This document shows positions 25,592 to 37,366 of a stretch of 64,000 bases of DNA, piece by piece (positions within the stretch are counted from its first letter, which is position 1; the number at the start of each line of letters is the position of its first letter). The DNA lies in contig CAJNOJ010000119.1 of assembly GCA_905250025.1 (NCBI GenBank), forward strand, positions 1 to 64,000, given 5' to 3'. The notes under the pieces were generated by a model that did no database searches, was not told where the DNA came from, and was given only the letters and a program-made list of their open reading frames with translations. This DNA comes from Adineta ricciae. Lineage: Eukaryota; Rotifera; Eurotatoria; Adinetida; Adinetidae. Made by a program: the position numbers and the translations under genes.

Positions 25592-28324
25592 ATGGCTTCA
25601 TCAGATGACGACTTCAATAAATTTGATACGTTATCTGATGATGAATATTTGGTCTTAATTGAAAAATTCTATGAAAAAGTAAAGAATGTCACTAAAGAAT
25701 TGTTCTGTTTGACATGAGTCTTATTTAGAATGCAAATAATTTTGCATTTCCTCACCTTGATTTGGAGAAAAAACAACGACTCGTTACTGAATTATTCAGC
25801 CGCTTACGTTCATTTAATTCCAATGCAACTCATCTGTGTTTAAAAACAGTTCGTTTACTGACACGCGATCGTGAAGGACTTGATGTAAAATTCGTTACCA
25901 TCTCAACCCATTGATTTTCATTTTCTTCAACTTTAGGCACTTACTGGATCATCGGTGCTTGAACCCTTGCAAAAATTAGCTGGTTTAGAATGTACCAAAG
26001 TGGATGTTAATCCCGTTGATGTTCAAAGTAAACTTTTGCAATGTGTTTTGTGAATTTTAGTCAAAGTTGTTTCTGTTTAGATGTTATTGAAGCACAAAAA
26101 TGCATGTCGAATTTGATTTATATGAGTCCCGCTGTGCAAAAATTTTACAGCGTTAGTGGAGTAGCTGATGCGATAACCCAACGTATTAAAGAAACAACGG
26201 CGACGAAATTAGACGATGGAATTCGATTTTTTGATATGAGAATGCTTTTTCTTCTTACTGCTCTCAATGCTGATATAAGGTAGGAGTTTGGAAAATAAAA
26301 TAAAACGATTTCGTTTCGTTTTTAGACAACGCGTTCGAGAAAAATTTCATGGCCTTTCCTATTTATTCGAAATAATCAATCAAATCATGTCGTCAAGAAG
26401 TGAACCAGTTGCTGCAGCTGATTCAGGTTCGTTCAGAGCTGATTTGAATTTTCCTTGAAGAATTTAGTGCCTTGTAACGATTGAACAAACTGTTGTTGAG
26501 ACTTTGTCAGAGTCGAGAACATTCGATAGATCTGAAATTTGATAAACTATCGTAACAAGTGCAAAGATTAAGAATCTGTGAAAAGTTTTGTTGAAGTGTA
26601 TTTACTCTGAAATTTCTTCTTCCATGTCAGGTTAAATCAAAATAAAATTAAATACGACAAAAGTCTTCGAGCACTTTCCAGGATGCAAAATAGTTTTCAT
26701 CGCCTCAGGCCAATGTCATATAACACAAAATGCGTAAAATATATGATAATTCTCTCTTCAGTACGCTCTAATCAACAACTCGTTTGCAAGTTAAGACGTA
26801 ACCAGAGAAGAAATTCTGCGAAGTGAAATTTACTTTGACAAGCGTATAATATGATCATTGATCAATTCGAGGATTTCAGGCAATTCTTCTTTGTTTTAGG
26901 TGTTACATTATCAAACGAGGATATTGATTATTTAATCGAAATTTTGAAAACACTTTACAATCTCACTGTTGATTTACCGAACTTAACGCATTCGTATGCT
27001 ATACAGGAAGAGGAAGAAGAAGGACATTTAATGAGATTAGTAAGTATTCTTCGTGAATTACTCTTATGTTATGGGCCCAACGATGAAAAACAAATGGATT
27101 TACGAAAGTGAGTTCGATTTGTTGGTTTTATTTCGATTTTCGAGAGTAAATTTGCTTTTCTCTTAGTCATATCATTAATCTTTTGACAAACATGCCGAAA
27201 ACATGCTTTGAAGAATTACTTTCGCCAGCGGTTTTGGAAGATGAAAATGGAAACGATGAGCATAATGGAAAAAATATGGAAGCAATTAATATAATCCTTC
27301 GTTTTCTTGATCATCGTATCACAAAAACTGAAGTATGAACACGAGGTTAATCTTCTCCTCTTTTACTATACAATTCAATAATTTCAGGGAACGAAAAATG
27401 CGAAAGATGCTCTGTTACCTGTTCTTCAACTGCTCATCCTAATGTGTCAATCAAATCGGACAATACGGAAATTTTGTCGACAATTTATCTTACCACCGCT
27501 TGGTGACGAAGTTTTGAATTTACCGACCGAAGGTCAAAAATTACGAAATAAGTAAAACGAACGAAGTTCTGAAACACATGAATCATTGAAATCATTTTCA
27601 TATTAATAGATTAACGCGTATGATGACAAATCCGAATTCGGAATTAAAAACTCTGTCGGCGAAATTATTATTTGTCCTCTGTAAAGAAAGTGGTAAGACA
27701 AAGTCTACGGACGAAGAAGAAAGAAAGAATGATTGACGATTTTGCTTGTTCTAGTGGATCGGTTAATCAAATATACAGGTTATGGAAATGCAGCTGGTCT
27801 TCTCTACGATTTTGGTCTTCTTGGTCCTCAGCATAATACAAACAAAGATCAATATTCAAGTGATTCAGATGAGTCCGATACGGAAAATTATAAGAAGATT
27901 CGTGATCAATATGGGTAAACAGACATATTTAGTTCGATAACAATCCTTTCACGCGAAATATTTTAGAATTGATCCGGTCACAGGTCGTGTAAATGTTAAA
28001 CGTCATGAAGATCCAACCGAAGGTTGGACTGAAGAACGCAAAATGGTGGAAGTTGATAAACTTGTTCATACATTAGATCGTGCAATGACGTAAGCCACGT
28101 TCGCTATTCTCTACCTCTTGTCTTCATCATGTAATCTTGTATTTAGGCAAGGTTTAATTAAACCTATGGTCATGGATCCGCATGGTAATCCTATTCCGGC
28201 TGAAAGTGTTCTCCAATTTCGCGAAGCTAATTTACTTGCGCAACATCCGGATAATCTTCGAGCTTCAGAATCGAGTGATGATGAAGGTGACGGTGGTCAA
28301 AGCCAAGCAAACAAACCAAAATAG
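25592..28324 (+). CDS. RIC8: Synembryn / RIC8, G-alpha chaperone and exchange factor
   Basis: Twelve exons (25592-25678, 25729-25884, 25937-26027, 26081-26279, 26326-26426, 26900-27107, 27167-27332, 27388-27551, 27610-27692, 27755-27914, 27967-28089, 28147-28324) sum to 571 residues, in the family range (~530-560). The armadillo-like helical body ends in the signature block [35 protein letters not shown] and [13 protein letters not shown]. An acidic stretch (SDSDESDTE) and INPVTGRV-like [11 protein letters not shown] follow, as in RIC8A and RIC8B. The family folds and activates nascent G-alpha subunits in the cytoplasm and acts in spindle orientation. Intron 5 (26427-26899, 473 nt) is far longer than its neighbours, and I see no element in it. 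I cannot separate the A and B types. Confidence 0.96.
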
Positions 28325-28619
28325 ACACAAAATATAAACTTACGCTCATTTTAATGCTAGAAAAACAAATGCTTTGTATAATCTGAATGTTGTCTCGTGA
28401 AAATCGAAGCAAAACCAATAATTTAACCGTGTATCGTTAGTCAGTTTTACAAAAAGAGAACTGTAAATATTCATTATGTCTCCAATCGTGTCCTAGTCAT
28501 TTTAATCTTGTTGTTGTGTATTGCCTCTTTCTTTTATTTTTGACATATTTCATTTACATCAGCGCGACTTGTCTTCTTTTGTTTCAAGTTTTTCTTGTCT
28601 TTGGATAAAAATATATGAT

Positions 28620-28636
28620 GAAAATTTTCATTGCAG
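28620..28636 (+). other. Probable trans-splice acceptor at the DNAJC1 start
   Basis: gaaaattttcattgcag ends exactly on the ATG at 28637. The preceding RIC8 stop is 312 nt upstream, and the gap contains T-rich DNA with no coding exon that I can see. This fits SL trans-splicing of a downstream gene; a 5'UTR cis-intron is equally allowed by sequence alone. Confidence 0.45.
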
Positions 28637-30352
28637 ATGAAAAGCCTGTGGTGTTTTGTTTTTCTATTCATTCGAATCAACCTCATCGTCGCTTGGGAAA
28701 GTTATGAACTTGATCTGTTCGATCTAGTCGAAGAAATTGGTTTGAATACAAATTTTTATGACTTCATCGGTGTTGAAAAGACAGCCGAAGTCAGTGAAAT
28801 TAAAAAAGCATATAGGTACTGAAGATTTCATTGAATAATGACCGAAATGAAGAATGAGTTTTTGTTGATTTTTTAAAGAAAACTTTCACTATCATGGCAT
28901 CCTGATAAATCAGACGAACCCGATGCTGGCGAAAGATTTCGTCGTCTTGTCGCAGTCTATGAAATGCTCAAAGATGATCAACGTCGTGCTCGATATGACC
29001 GAATACTTGTGGAAGGTCTACCGAAGTGGAATCAACCGATGTTTTATTTTCGACGAGCGAAAAAATTACGTTTTTGGGAAATTGTAACAATTTTAACTTT
29101 TATTATGACGATTGGTCATTATTTGGTGCTCTGGGCAATCTATTTTGAATCAACTTTAGCTATGGTGAAGTAAGATTGCTTGACCGAGATGGAAAATTTC
29201 TGACGTGAGTGCTTTTTTGCTTTCAGAATGAAAGATCGATGGATGTGAGAAAACGCTTGGAGAAAAAAATGAAGAAATCGAATAAAATCAAAGAAGTTGA
29301 TCAGACAATGGTTGAAGAAGAAATGGCGAAGATTATTCCAGGTACTTCGAAACTTATCATTGATAGAGTTATTCAATAGGCTAAGGAACATGTTGACCGA
29401 AAGTTGAAGAGGAAAAAGAATCTTTGCTGAGGTTAGTTCATCATGTTCAATTGTTTCTTAAGATGATAATCTGTCACATCATGTCAAAAAAATCATTATC
29501 TTACTTAGACAATACAAATACTTGTAGAAGATTTCATATCGAATCGTAAGTGTCCTCGATTTTCTTTCTATTCCAGTTCTCAAAGCACCTCAGTTCGTCG
29601 ACATTCTACCAATCAAATTCGCGTTTTTCTTGATCGATCATCAGTTTTTAATACCATATATGAAAAATCTTCTCCAATCAATACTTAAATCGCGCTCTAA
29701 ATCTTCTTCTACTCAATCGTCTACGGTTGACAATGAAGAAAATGCGAATGACACTGATTATCCAATGGTTAAGAAATCGCCTGTCGTTCGTATGAATGAC
29801 ATAGTACCTGAAATGGCTACAAACCCGAATGCACCCATTGTCCCCTACATCTCCACACCTGTATCGCCAACGGAAACAAATTCCTCATCAGATGTGCGCA
29901 AATCGACTCGTTCATGGTCCGATGAAGAAAAGCAATTACTCTGTAAAACTATTGTTCGATTTCCACCGGGCACACCACGACGATGGGAAAAAATCGCTGA
30001 AGTTCTCGGTCGTCGCGTTTCACAAGTAACTGACATGGCCAAACAAATTCAAAACACAGTTGGATCAAACACTAATCATATATTTCAAGAAAATCCATCG
30101 TCATATTCAACAACGACGACTACAATCGATCAAAATTTAATTACGGAACGAGCTACATTAGATTCGGCTGCTGATTGGTCACAAACTGATCAACATTTAC
30201 TGGAATGTGCTTTGAAAACAATGCCAAAAGATATGCCTGGTGCTGATCGATGGGAACAAATTGCACTTTGTATACCTGGCAAAACACGTGACGAATGTCT
30301 AGCTCGTTACCGCTATATAGTGCAACGTGTTAAAGCAAAGAAAATGGTCTGA
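28637..30352 (+). CDS. DNAJC1: DnaJ homolog subfamily C member 1 (ER membrane J protein with SANT domains)
   Basis: Four exons (28637-28815, 28879-29164, 29227-29341, 29577-30352) give 451 residues. A signal peptide (MKSLWCFVFLFIRINLIVAW) leads into a J domain (~30-100) with NFYDFIGVEKTAEVSEIKKA, the HPD motif in SWHPDKS, and DDQRRARYD. A membrane helix (IVTILTFIMTIGHYLVLWAI) and a basic juxtamembrane stretch follow. The C-terminal half has two SANT/Myb-like domains (RSWSDEEKQLL...RRWEKIAEVLGR and DWSQTDQHLLE...DRWEQIA). The family stimulates BiP ATPase in the ER lumen, and its cytosolic SANT part contacts ribosomes. The 235-nt last intron is longer than usual here. The exon 2 donor (GTGAAG) was chosen because it is the only one keeping frame. 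Confidence 0.95.
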
Positions 30353-31298
30353 GATTTTCTTCTCTAGTAAAAAATATATTTTTACAAAAAACCTGAGGGA
30401 TGATACATTGTTATTTGTTTTCTCTATGATTAATGGTAACCTGTTTTCTTTCTGAAATAAAAACAACATAATCACATCGATTCAATAAATAATTGTTGTT
30501 ATTTAACAATAAAAGCATTTTGTTCTCTTTTTTTTCTCTCTCTCGTTCTCCTTATATTCTATTTGAACAAAACGAGAAGACATAAATTCGATTAGCCATT
30601 CGAATACCAAATTCGTCTGTTTTTCTCGATTAGTTGAATGTTGATGCTTGTCGTCATGTCGTCAGGATTCGATTAGACAACGACGAAGTTGACAGCGTGT
30701 TATGTTGTTGAGAATGTGAAGACGATTTGAAGAAAAACGATCGCAAACGTGTCAAACGGTTTTTCCGTGGCATCGTTTGTTTATTCGTTGTTAGCAAAGT
30801 CAAGTCACTCGTCGGCGACGGTTTAATCAGAGAATTATTTTCCGCTAATGATACACTAACTGAATGTGATGTTGATAATAACGATGGAATTGTTGAACTA
30901 AATGAAAGAGCATCATTAGATTCACGTTGCTATGAAAGAATCGCTGATTAATATTTGCAGATTTGAGAAAACGACTAATTTGTTCTAAATTTATATTCTT
31001 TCCACAGATTATGATTACTTGAAGCGAAAAACAAATGTAATCGTGTGAAGTTAATTACCTGGGGAAGAAAATGTTTTGTATCTTGAAGCAGAAGAAAAAA
31101 AAAGAGAACTCATTATTTTCCGTTCTTGTCTTTTTTTTATACTGAGTAAAAACAAAACTTGTTGATATCATCGACTGAGAAAATATTGATCTTCCCTCTT
31201 TTTCTAGTCGCCTTTCGAGTGTCAATAGTCAATTATTTATCAATTTAACCGGAAAATATTTATTTTACTTCATTATTCGAATATTTTCTTCACTCTTT
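30353..31298. other. Intergenic region with an unsupported small frame
   Basis: About 0.95 kb downstream of DNAJC1. A 74-codon plus-strand frame (30727-30951, starting MKKNDRKRVKRFFRG, with an acidic C-terminal half) is open but has no neighbouring exon or recognisable family. I do not call it a gene. Confidence 0.4.
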
Positions 31299-32275
31299 TC
31301 AGTATTTACATACATACTCGTGTTTAATGAGTGGAGCTGAATGATTTTCATCGTCAACACCTTCGTCATCTTCTTCTTCAACGACTACATTTGTTCGATG
31401 TTTTCCAAGATGATTAGTCGCCAGAGGAAATGATGATGTCGATGACGTAAACGATCGAAACGATGATGATAGATTCCTTGTCGAGTTTTCTTTGGTTGAC
31501 GACGAACGTTTAAATAATCTCGATTTCAATGTTTTCTTTATCGGATGTTCATCGCGCATAAATCCATGATTCGTTACGCAACATGCTGATGAAGATATAT
31601 TCGTTGTTAACGGAAGAGAGATTTTCGATGTGGAATAAAACAAATGATCGCGAAGTGATCTCGAATACATCCAAGAATGTTCATTATCGACTTTTTGTGA
31701 TGTAATAATATTCGTACTACGATTACGACGAGAAGATTTGGAGTCAATATATACAGGCACGAAAACGTAACGACAGTCAATGTAACGTTCTTCGAAACGT
31801 TTTCTTAAATCTTCCGTATAAATCCATGAATTCGATGTTGATAGTGAAGATGAAGGCATTTTACCGACAGAATTTGATAAGTATTTCTGCTTCCGTGATA
31901 GCTTCGTTCGATCAGATGAAGACGTTCGTGGGATGGTTGTTGTTGATGTAGCAGTTGCATTTGCGGCAATCGTATTGTTAGCTGTCTCAAGAGCCAACAA
32001 GCCATAATAAAGAACCATCCAGGGAGCTGAATACTGAATAAATTTGATGCGTCTATCAGCAACTCACGAATTTGACTTGTTCTTGATAAGAAGAAATGGA
32101 AAAAATGATGTTGTCGTGTACAGATATTGTGATCGAACTGTTTTAAATAAGCTAATGAATTGAATATCTAGTAGAAGGAAGAAATATTGATCATATTCAA
32201 CATGATGATTAACTCGAAAAGAATCGTCTATTTTCTTTACTTATTTGCCTTTTTCCACTACTCTGTTGAGGATCT
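31299..32275 (-). CDS. 3' part of an unrecognised multi-exon gene
   Basis: Three exons can be joined in phase: 32275-32241, 32151-32068 and 32026-31299. The 5' end was not found. The short exons encode QITYLKQFDHNICTRQHHF and a hydrophobic run into WMVLYYGLLALETAN, which could be a membrane helix or a buried segment. The long last exon is Ser/Thr-rich with two related stretches, SNSWIYTEDLRKRFEERY and EHSWMYSRSLRDHL, suggesting a weak internal repeat, and ends with an acidic cluster (VVVEEEDDEGVDDE). No family is recognised and no function is proposed. Codon character and splice phase support coding; the upstream limit is uncertain. Confidence 0.45.
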
Positions 32276-34813
32276 CTATTACAAAAGATAACGAAAGACA
32301 AATGCAAGGGTTTGTAATAGTAGCAATAACGAGTAGATGGCAATATAGTAATTAGATGTCGAGATACTTATTAAAAAATGAACAAATGAATGGAAGAGTT
32401 TAGTTTTTCTTTCAGACTCATTTCACGTATGAAGAGAAAGAGAAAGAAAGAAATACTAAAATCGATGATGGAAAGTGAGAGAAAACGACGTAGCCGAGAG
32501 AAGAAGGAAACATTTTCCGATCCGAAAAGAGAAGAAAAGAGGAAAAAAAGAGCCGATAAGAAGAAAAAAGAACTAGAAAGGTAAAACGAATAGTTTCTAT
32601 AGGAATATCGAACGTTTACAAATAGACAATTAATCAACCATATGAGACACATTTTATATATTCCAAACTTGCTGTCTTCTCTTTCTTTCTGGTTGATATC
32701 CAACACATGTGTGTCAGACAGTATAGTTTAGAAAAACTAATCAAATGATAGACAAACTATACAACATTGTCTTTTCTACTTAGTTATATACTCACTCAAA
32801 GCGAGTCAGATCTACATCATTGTCTATTCTTAATGTAACAGTCTATTAATCGACCTTCGACTGAGCATTGATATGTGTCCTAGACAGTAATTTGTTCTTA
32901 AGAGAGTTAAGAAATAGATTAACAGTTTAGCAACATTCTTCTAGTCAGCACGCATCATGTTAATATTAGATGAAAATAACGTGTCTGTATGCGCTGCTCA
33001 TCATCAGTACGAATGATAGTAACAATAGCGATAGCATCAAGGAACGACAACAACATAACGATGGAGAGAAAAGAGGAGGAAAAGAAAGATCTCGATTCGA
33101 ACGATGACAAGCTACTTGGAATGGATAGAATCATTTATTGATGAGAAATAGGATAAGACTGAGTGTACATCATTAGAGGAAAATAGCGATGGGTTTTGTT
33201 GATCTATGATGAAAAATGAGATATTTCCTAGCAAAAACATACATATAACTGTCAATGTTTTGCTGTTATTATTATTTTGATTATTATCATATCGACGGTC
33301 TGTTTGGGGTTATAAGATGAGGAAAAACAAGCAATAAGACGATGGAAAAAGGAAACTATCGATGTGTGCGACAGCAGAAATTTTATTCCGATTATATTTA
33401 TACAATCTGCATATATCTCGTGATGAAAACAGCAGAGAAAACATATCTGCACTCAAAAGAATAGCACTTTAGCAAAATCTGATACAGAAGAATCGTCTAT
33501 TCGCAGATTATCGCGATAATTTGTAAGTAAAATTGATGTTCAAAACAACGACTCTAAGCGTGCCTTAAACAAAAGGGAAAAGTTCATAATTTAATAGTAT
33601 AGTGGAGTAATGTGATTCAGTTTGCATGATGAAACCAATGGGAACTGTTGAATTTATAGTCGAAACGTTGTGAAAAAGATGAGTTAAACACTCTGAATTA
33701 CATATTTGTGCTATTTATAAAAATTTCACTTAAGAATAAATGATCATGTTTTAGTTTCTAATGAAAAACTTTTTCACTGTTTGATGACGTGAATAAAAGT
33801 TATATTTAGAAAGAAAAAGAATGAATTCATCATTTTTTAAATGTTAATTTTAGACAAGAAATATTGTCAGATGTCATTTGAAAAACTTATACACATATGT
33901 CTAATCAGACAAGGAATTGTTATCATCGCGGAAAAAAAAAGAAACTGTGATTACTTTTTTCTAAAATTATCATTACAAGAAACAAAGAACGAGAGTAAGT
34001 TTTAGTCATAAGATCGTCGATCGAAGTCCTATATTTCGGTTTGAGTGAGCAAAAATACATATTACTCTTCTACTAGTCTTCAAGAGTAATATCTCGGATT
34101 ACTTCTTTCACAATATGCAGATTCTCTATGATATCAACACGGAAAGTATATTACATCAAATCTGTAACACTTTTTTGATACACACGAATGAATTCAACTG
34201 CTTTATATGGAAAAATCAAGCGAGTTGATTTCAAGAAGATGTTTTATTTTGATCACTGTGATCCAATGTGCACGAAGATTTTTGTATAAACCAAGTTACG
34301 GTTCATATGCACTGATTCATTCATAGTAAAGAGTTTTATTTCAGAAAATTTCTTCCAAGAGTTGATATATTTAACAAAAACGACGAATCTTGTTTGTTCA
34401 CCATTTACCATGCAATAATTGTCTCCGATGGCGATGAAAAAGGATCGACATGTTGAAAAATAACATCTAAAACAAAACTTAAGGAAAAGTTTTCTTTTAC
34501 GTCAAAAGTAAATAAATCGATTTGTTACTTTTATGCGCCACACATTAAATCTTCGCTTCTTATAGTGATAACATGTATAACGAGTCGAACTGTACTATTT
34601 GGTTACCGATCGTCTTTTTTTTCGGCATAACTTCATGATATTTCAACAGAAATCTGTTGTTTATATCCAGTGTCTAGTTCAATATTTTTATTTACCCGGA
34701 AAGGTCAATATCTACTTTCACTTCTAACAAGTCGCTCAAGATAAAAACACAAATTTAAGTACGATATTCATCTGGTATGCAATGACTCATGTGTTATTCT
34801 TCAGTTCCTACCT
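32276..34813. other. 2.5 kb region without supported genes
   Basis: Contains a purine-rich stretch (about 32420-32590) whose Lys/Arg-rich frames are compositional artefacts. It should also hold the missing 5' exons of the preceding minus-strand gene. No repeat boundaries, tRNA-like folds or transposon ends were recognised. Confidence 0.35.
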
Positions 34814-37366
34814 TTAGAAACAGTTTTTGCAGGAATATTGACCATCTCTAGTAAAATGATGAATGCGGTTTGTATCTCTCACCAGGATATCACATTGACG
34901 AATATATGCTATTAATCGTGTTGTTTCATCTAACATAATAAGACCAAAAAACTAATGAACAAATAAGAGTGAAGGACAACTTACGACAATCCCCGCATAC
35001 TCGGAGGTTTTTGGTTATTTGAATTGTCGATGTATTTGGATTTGCTACAAAGTTCCAAGCTATTGCGAGGCGTTCACTATGTCCGCAAAGAACAGATGCA
35101 ATGGTTTCGTTTGGGTATAATGGGCGCGTGATCCAGCTTGCATCGTACAGATGTCTGTGTTCAATGAGTTCTTTGGAGATTCTGTCGAGTTCGAAATAAA
35201 TCTTATCTATTTCAGGATGAGATCGATCATGTGCTCGAAATTTCTGGAAAATATGCAAAGTAATCGAACGATTTTATGTTAAAAATATTTACGTATAATT
35301 TGCCATTGATCGCGGTCACTGATTGACCAATCTGTTTTCGTAAACCTAACCGATATAATTTATCTCTGATAGAAGACGATTTCTCGATTTCGCCCGTTGC
35401 AGCATAAACATTGGATAATAAAATTGAGGCTGACGTTAATCGATTTTTTAATTGAGAAGAATTTTTTTCAATACGATGAAATACCTTTTCGGCAAGGTCA
35501 CGGTCTTTTCTATTACGAGCACCGGATAATAAGGCAGCTGAAACACAGAAGAAAAAAAACATAACGAAAATCAAGTTCAAAACGTTTATTTGAACTGACG
35601 AAAAAAAAACAAGCAAATCTTATTGAATTGAGAAAGAAACATAGCAATAAACTTAATGTGTTGAAGAGACGATCTGAGAGTTTTTAACAAATTTAACATT
35701 TTAAAAGTGCAACGGATCATCAAGCTTTCCATTAGACTCGTGTGTAAAACGATCTGAACTTTCATTTGTATATAATAGTGTGAGAATATACTTTTAAAAA
35801 AACTTCTTACTGAGCATAGTTGGTGACGGCATATGATCGGATTCATAAATATCGATCAATTTCTGTGATTCATCGAAGAGAAACGCATGACTAAAGCAAT
35901 CGACCTGAAAGATGTTCCACAAATGTATAGAATAAAACAGTAACAAAAAAAAGTACTTATTCAACTAACCATTGCCGTATAGATTTTCTCGGTTTTCTGA
36001 TTGATAGTATTAAATATCACTCGCGCTTCATTGATAAGACCAGTATGTGAACATGCTTGTAAAACACAGACGTAAGTTTCTTCAGCAATTAATATCGGTG
36101 GCATTTTATAAAACAATTCAACTCCCAAAAGACCCATTCCATTCAAACCATACGAATTGACTAATCAAAACACGAAATGAGAACATTTTTAGTAAGACGT
36201 TGCTAAATTACTCATCGATGTGTACACAATGGTGTCTGGATGATCCAATGATTCAAAGATGTCCTTTGCTTTATCTACGCGTGCCGATTTTCCCTATTGG
36301 AATGTTACAGATAAAACAAACTACAATGAGTTTCTATTTAGACGAACCCACATATCAATTAATGCATTTTTAATGTAGAGATATGCAAGAAGACAATCTG
36401 GAATTTGTTGACTTATCGCTTCTGATATAGAAATGATTCCTAGATTTGCACATGCATTCAATACAAGAACATAAATAATTGGATCTGGTTGAACACCATC
36501 GCTTTTCATTTGTTCAAATAAGTCCAAAGTAATTTCAGCTTGGTCATTTTTATTGTGAGCTTTCATCAAATTCCCATAACTAATCACATTTCGGGTAATC
36601 TTGGAAAAGAGTTCTTCGGCTCGCGATAAGTTTCCGCATTTGATAAATGCGTCAAAAGCAGACGTCAACACTGTTGAATTATCAGCGTCGCATGTATGAA
36701 GATTGGACAGAATTTTTTCAATGAGTGGAACGGTTTCCTTCGATTCAGTTCCAGCACAAGCATTGAAATAATGAATAAAATTAATTTCATCGGGATTTTC
36801 AATTTCACGGAAGATGTTTATTGCTTCATTGTACATACATTGTTTAATGTAGCCTAAACAAACAAAAATCATCAATGTTGAGCATATTTCTGACATTATT
36901 TCGCTTTTCATCATGGCTGCATAAATTCCATTTGTTTTCTTTTTGGCTACATCGAATAGATGTTGGACATGACGAAAGTTTCCCATTTGAGCTAGAAAGG
37001 TTTCGTGAACATATTCGAATAGAATCTTGATTAATACTTACCATAGAAGTGGATCAAAGAAGCTAGAGTATATGAGTTGTTTTCTATTCGTGACCAGTAA
37101 CGAGAATGAATATCTGAACCAACGGCCAAATCTTTCATATTTGTACACGATTTTAATGCTTGATTAATGGCCATATCTGAGATTATTTTACCATTTTGTT
37201 TATTTCGACGGAAGGAAGTAAGAGCTTCTTTATAACGTTTCATATCGTTGAGCTTTTTCATAGTGATGCTTAATTCAGAGTAATGCTGGACAGTATCAAA
37301 GTGAGAACTTATATCGGAACAAATTGATCGTAATCGAAAATCTTTGTTGAGAATCATTTTGAACAT
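34814..37366 (-). CDS. Plant-type DYW pentatricopeptide repeat (PPR) protein, putative RNA-editing cytidine deaminase
   Basis: Nine exons (37366-37042, 36991-36905, 36853-36348, 36293-36212, 36160-35970, 35904-35811, 35537-35293, 35243-34985, 34929-34814) sum to 634 residues. The basic N-terminus (MFKMILNKDFRLR) suggests mitochondrial import. A tract of PPR/PLS repeats follows (for example NVISYGNLMKAHNKNDQAE, TIVYTSMINSYGLNG, VCVLQACSHTGLINEAR). An E-type region (TALLSGARNRKDRDLAEKV) leads to a DYW deaminase domain (~540-634): GHSERLAIAW (HxE zinc/catalytic motif), KNLRVCGDCHETTRLI (CxxC, made by splicing), VRDTNRIHHF. It ends CKNCF rather than DYW. Such genes edit organellar C to U in plants. 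DYW proteins are reported from rotifers and are attributed to horizontal transfer. Intron 2 appears to be GC-AG and in frame. Confidence 0.95.

Noticed and set aside
26427-26899. Long RIC8 intron as a possible transposon insertion
   Set aside because: No terminal repeats, target-site duplication or coding remnant visible.
30727-30951. 74-codon plus-strand frame after DNAJC1
   Set aside because: No family features, no adjoining exon and no convincing start context; an open frame this short is expected by chance.
32390-32584. Lys/Arg/Glu-rich frame
   Set aside because: Comes from a purine-rich tract and is biased in composition; not a credible protein.
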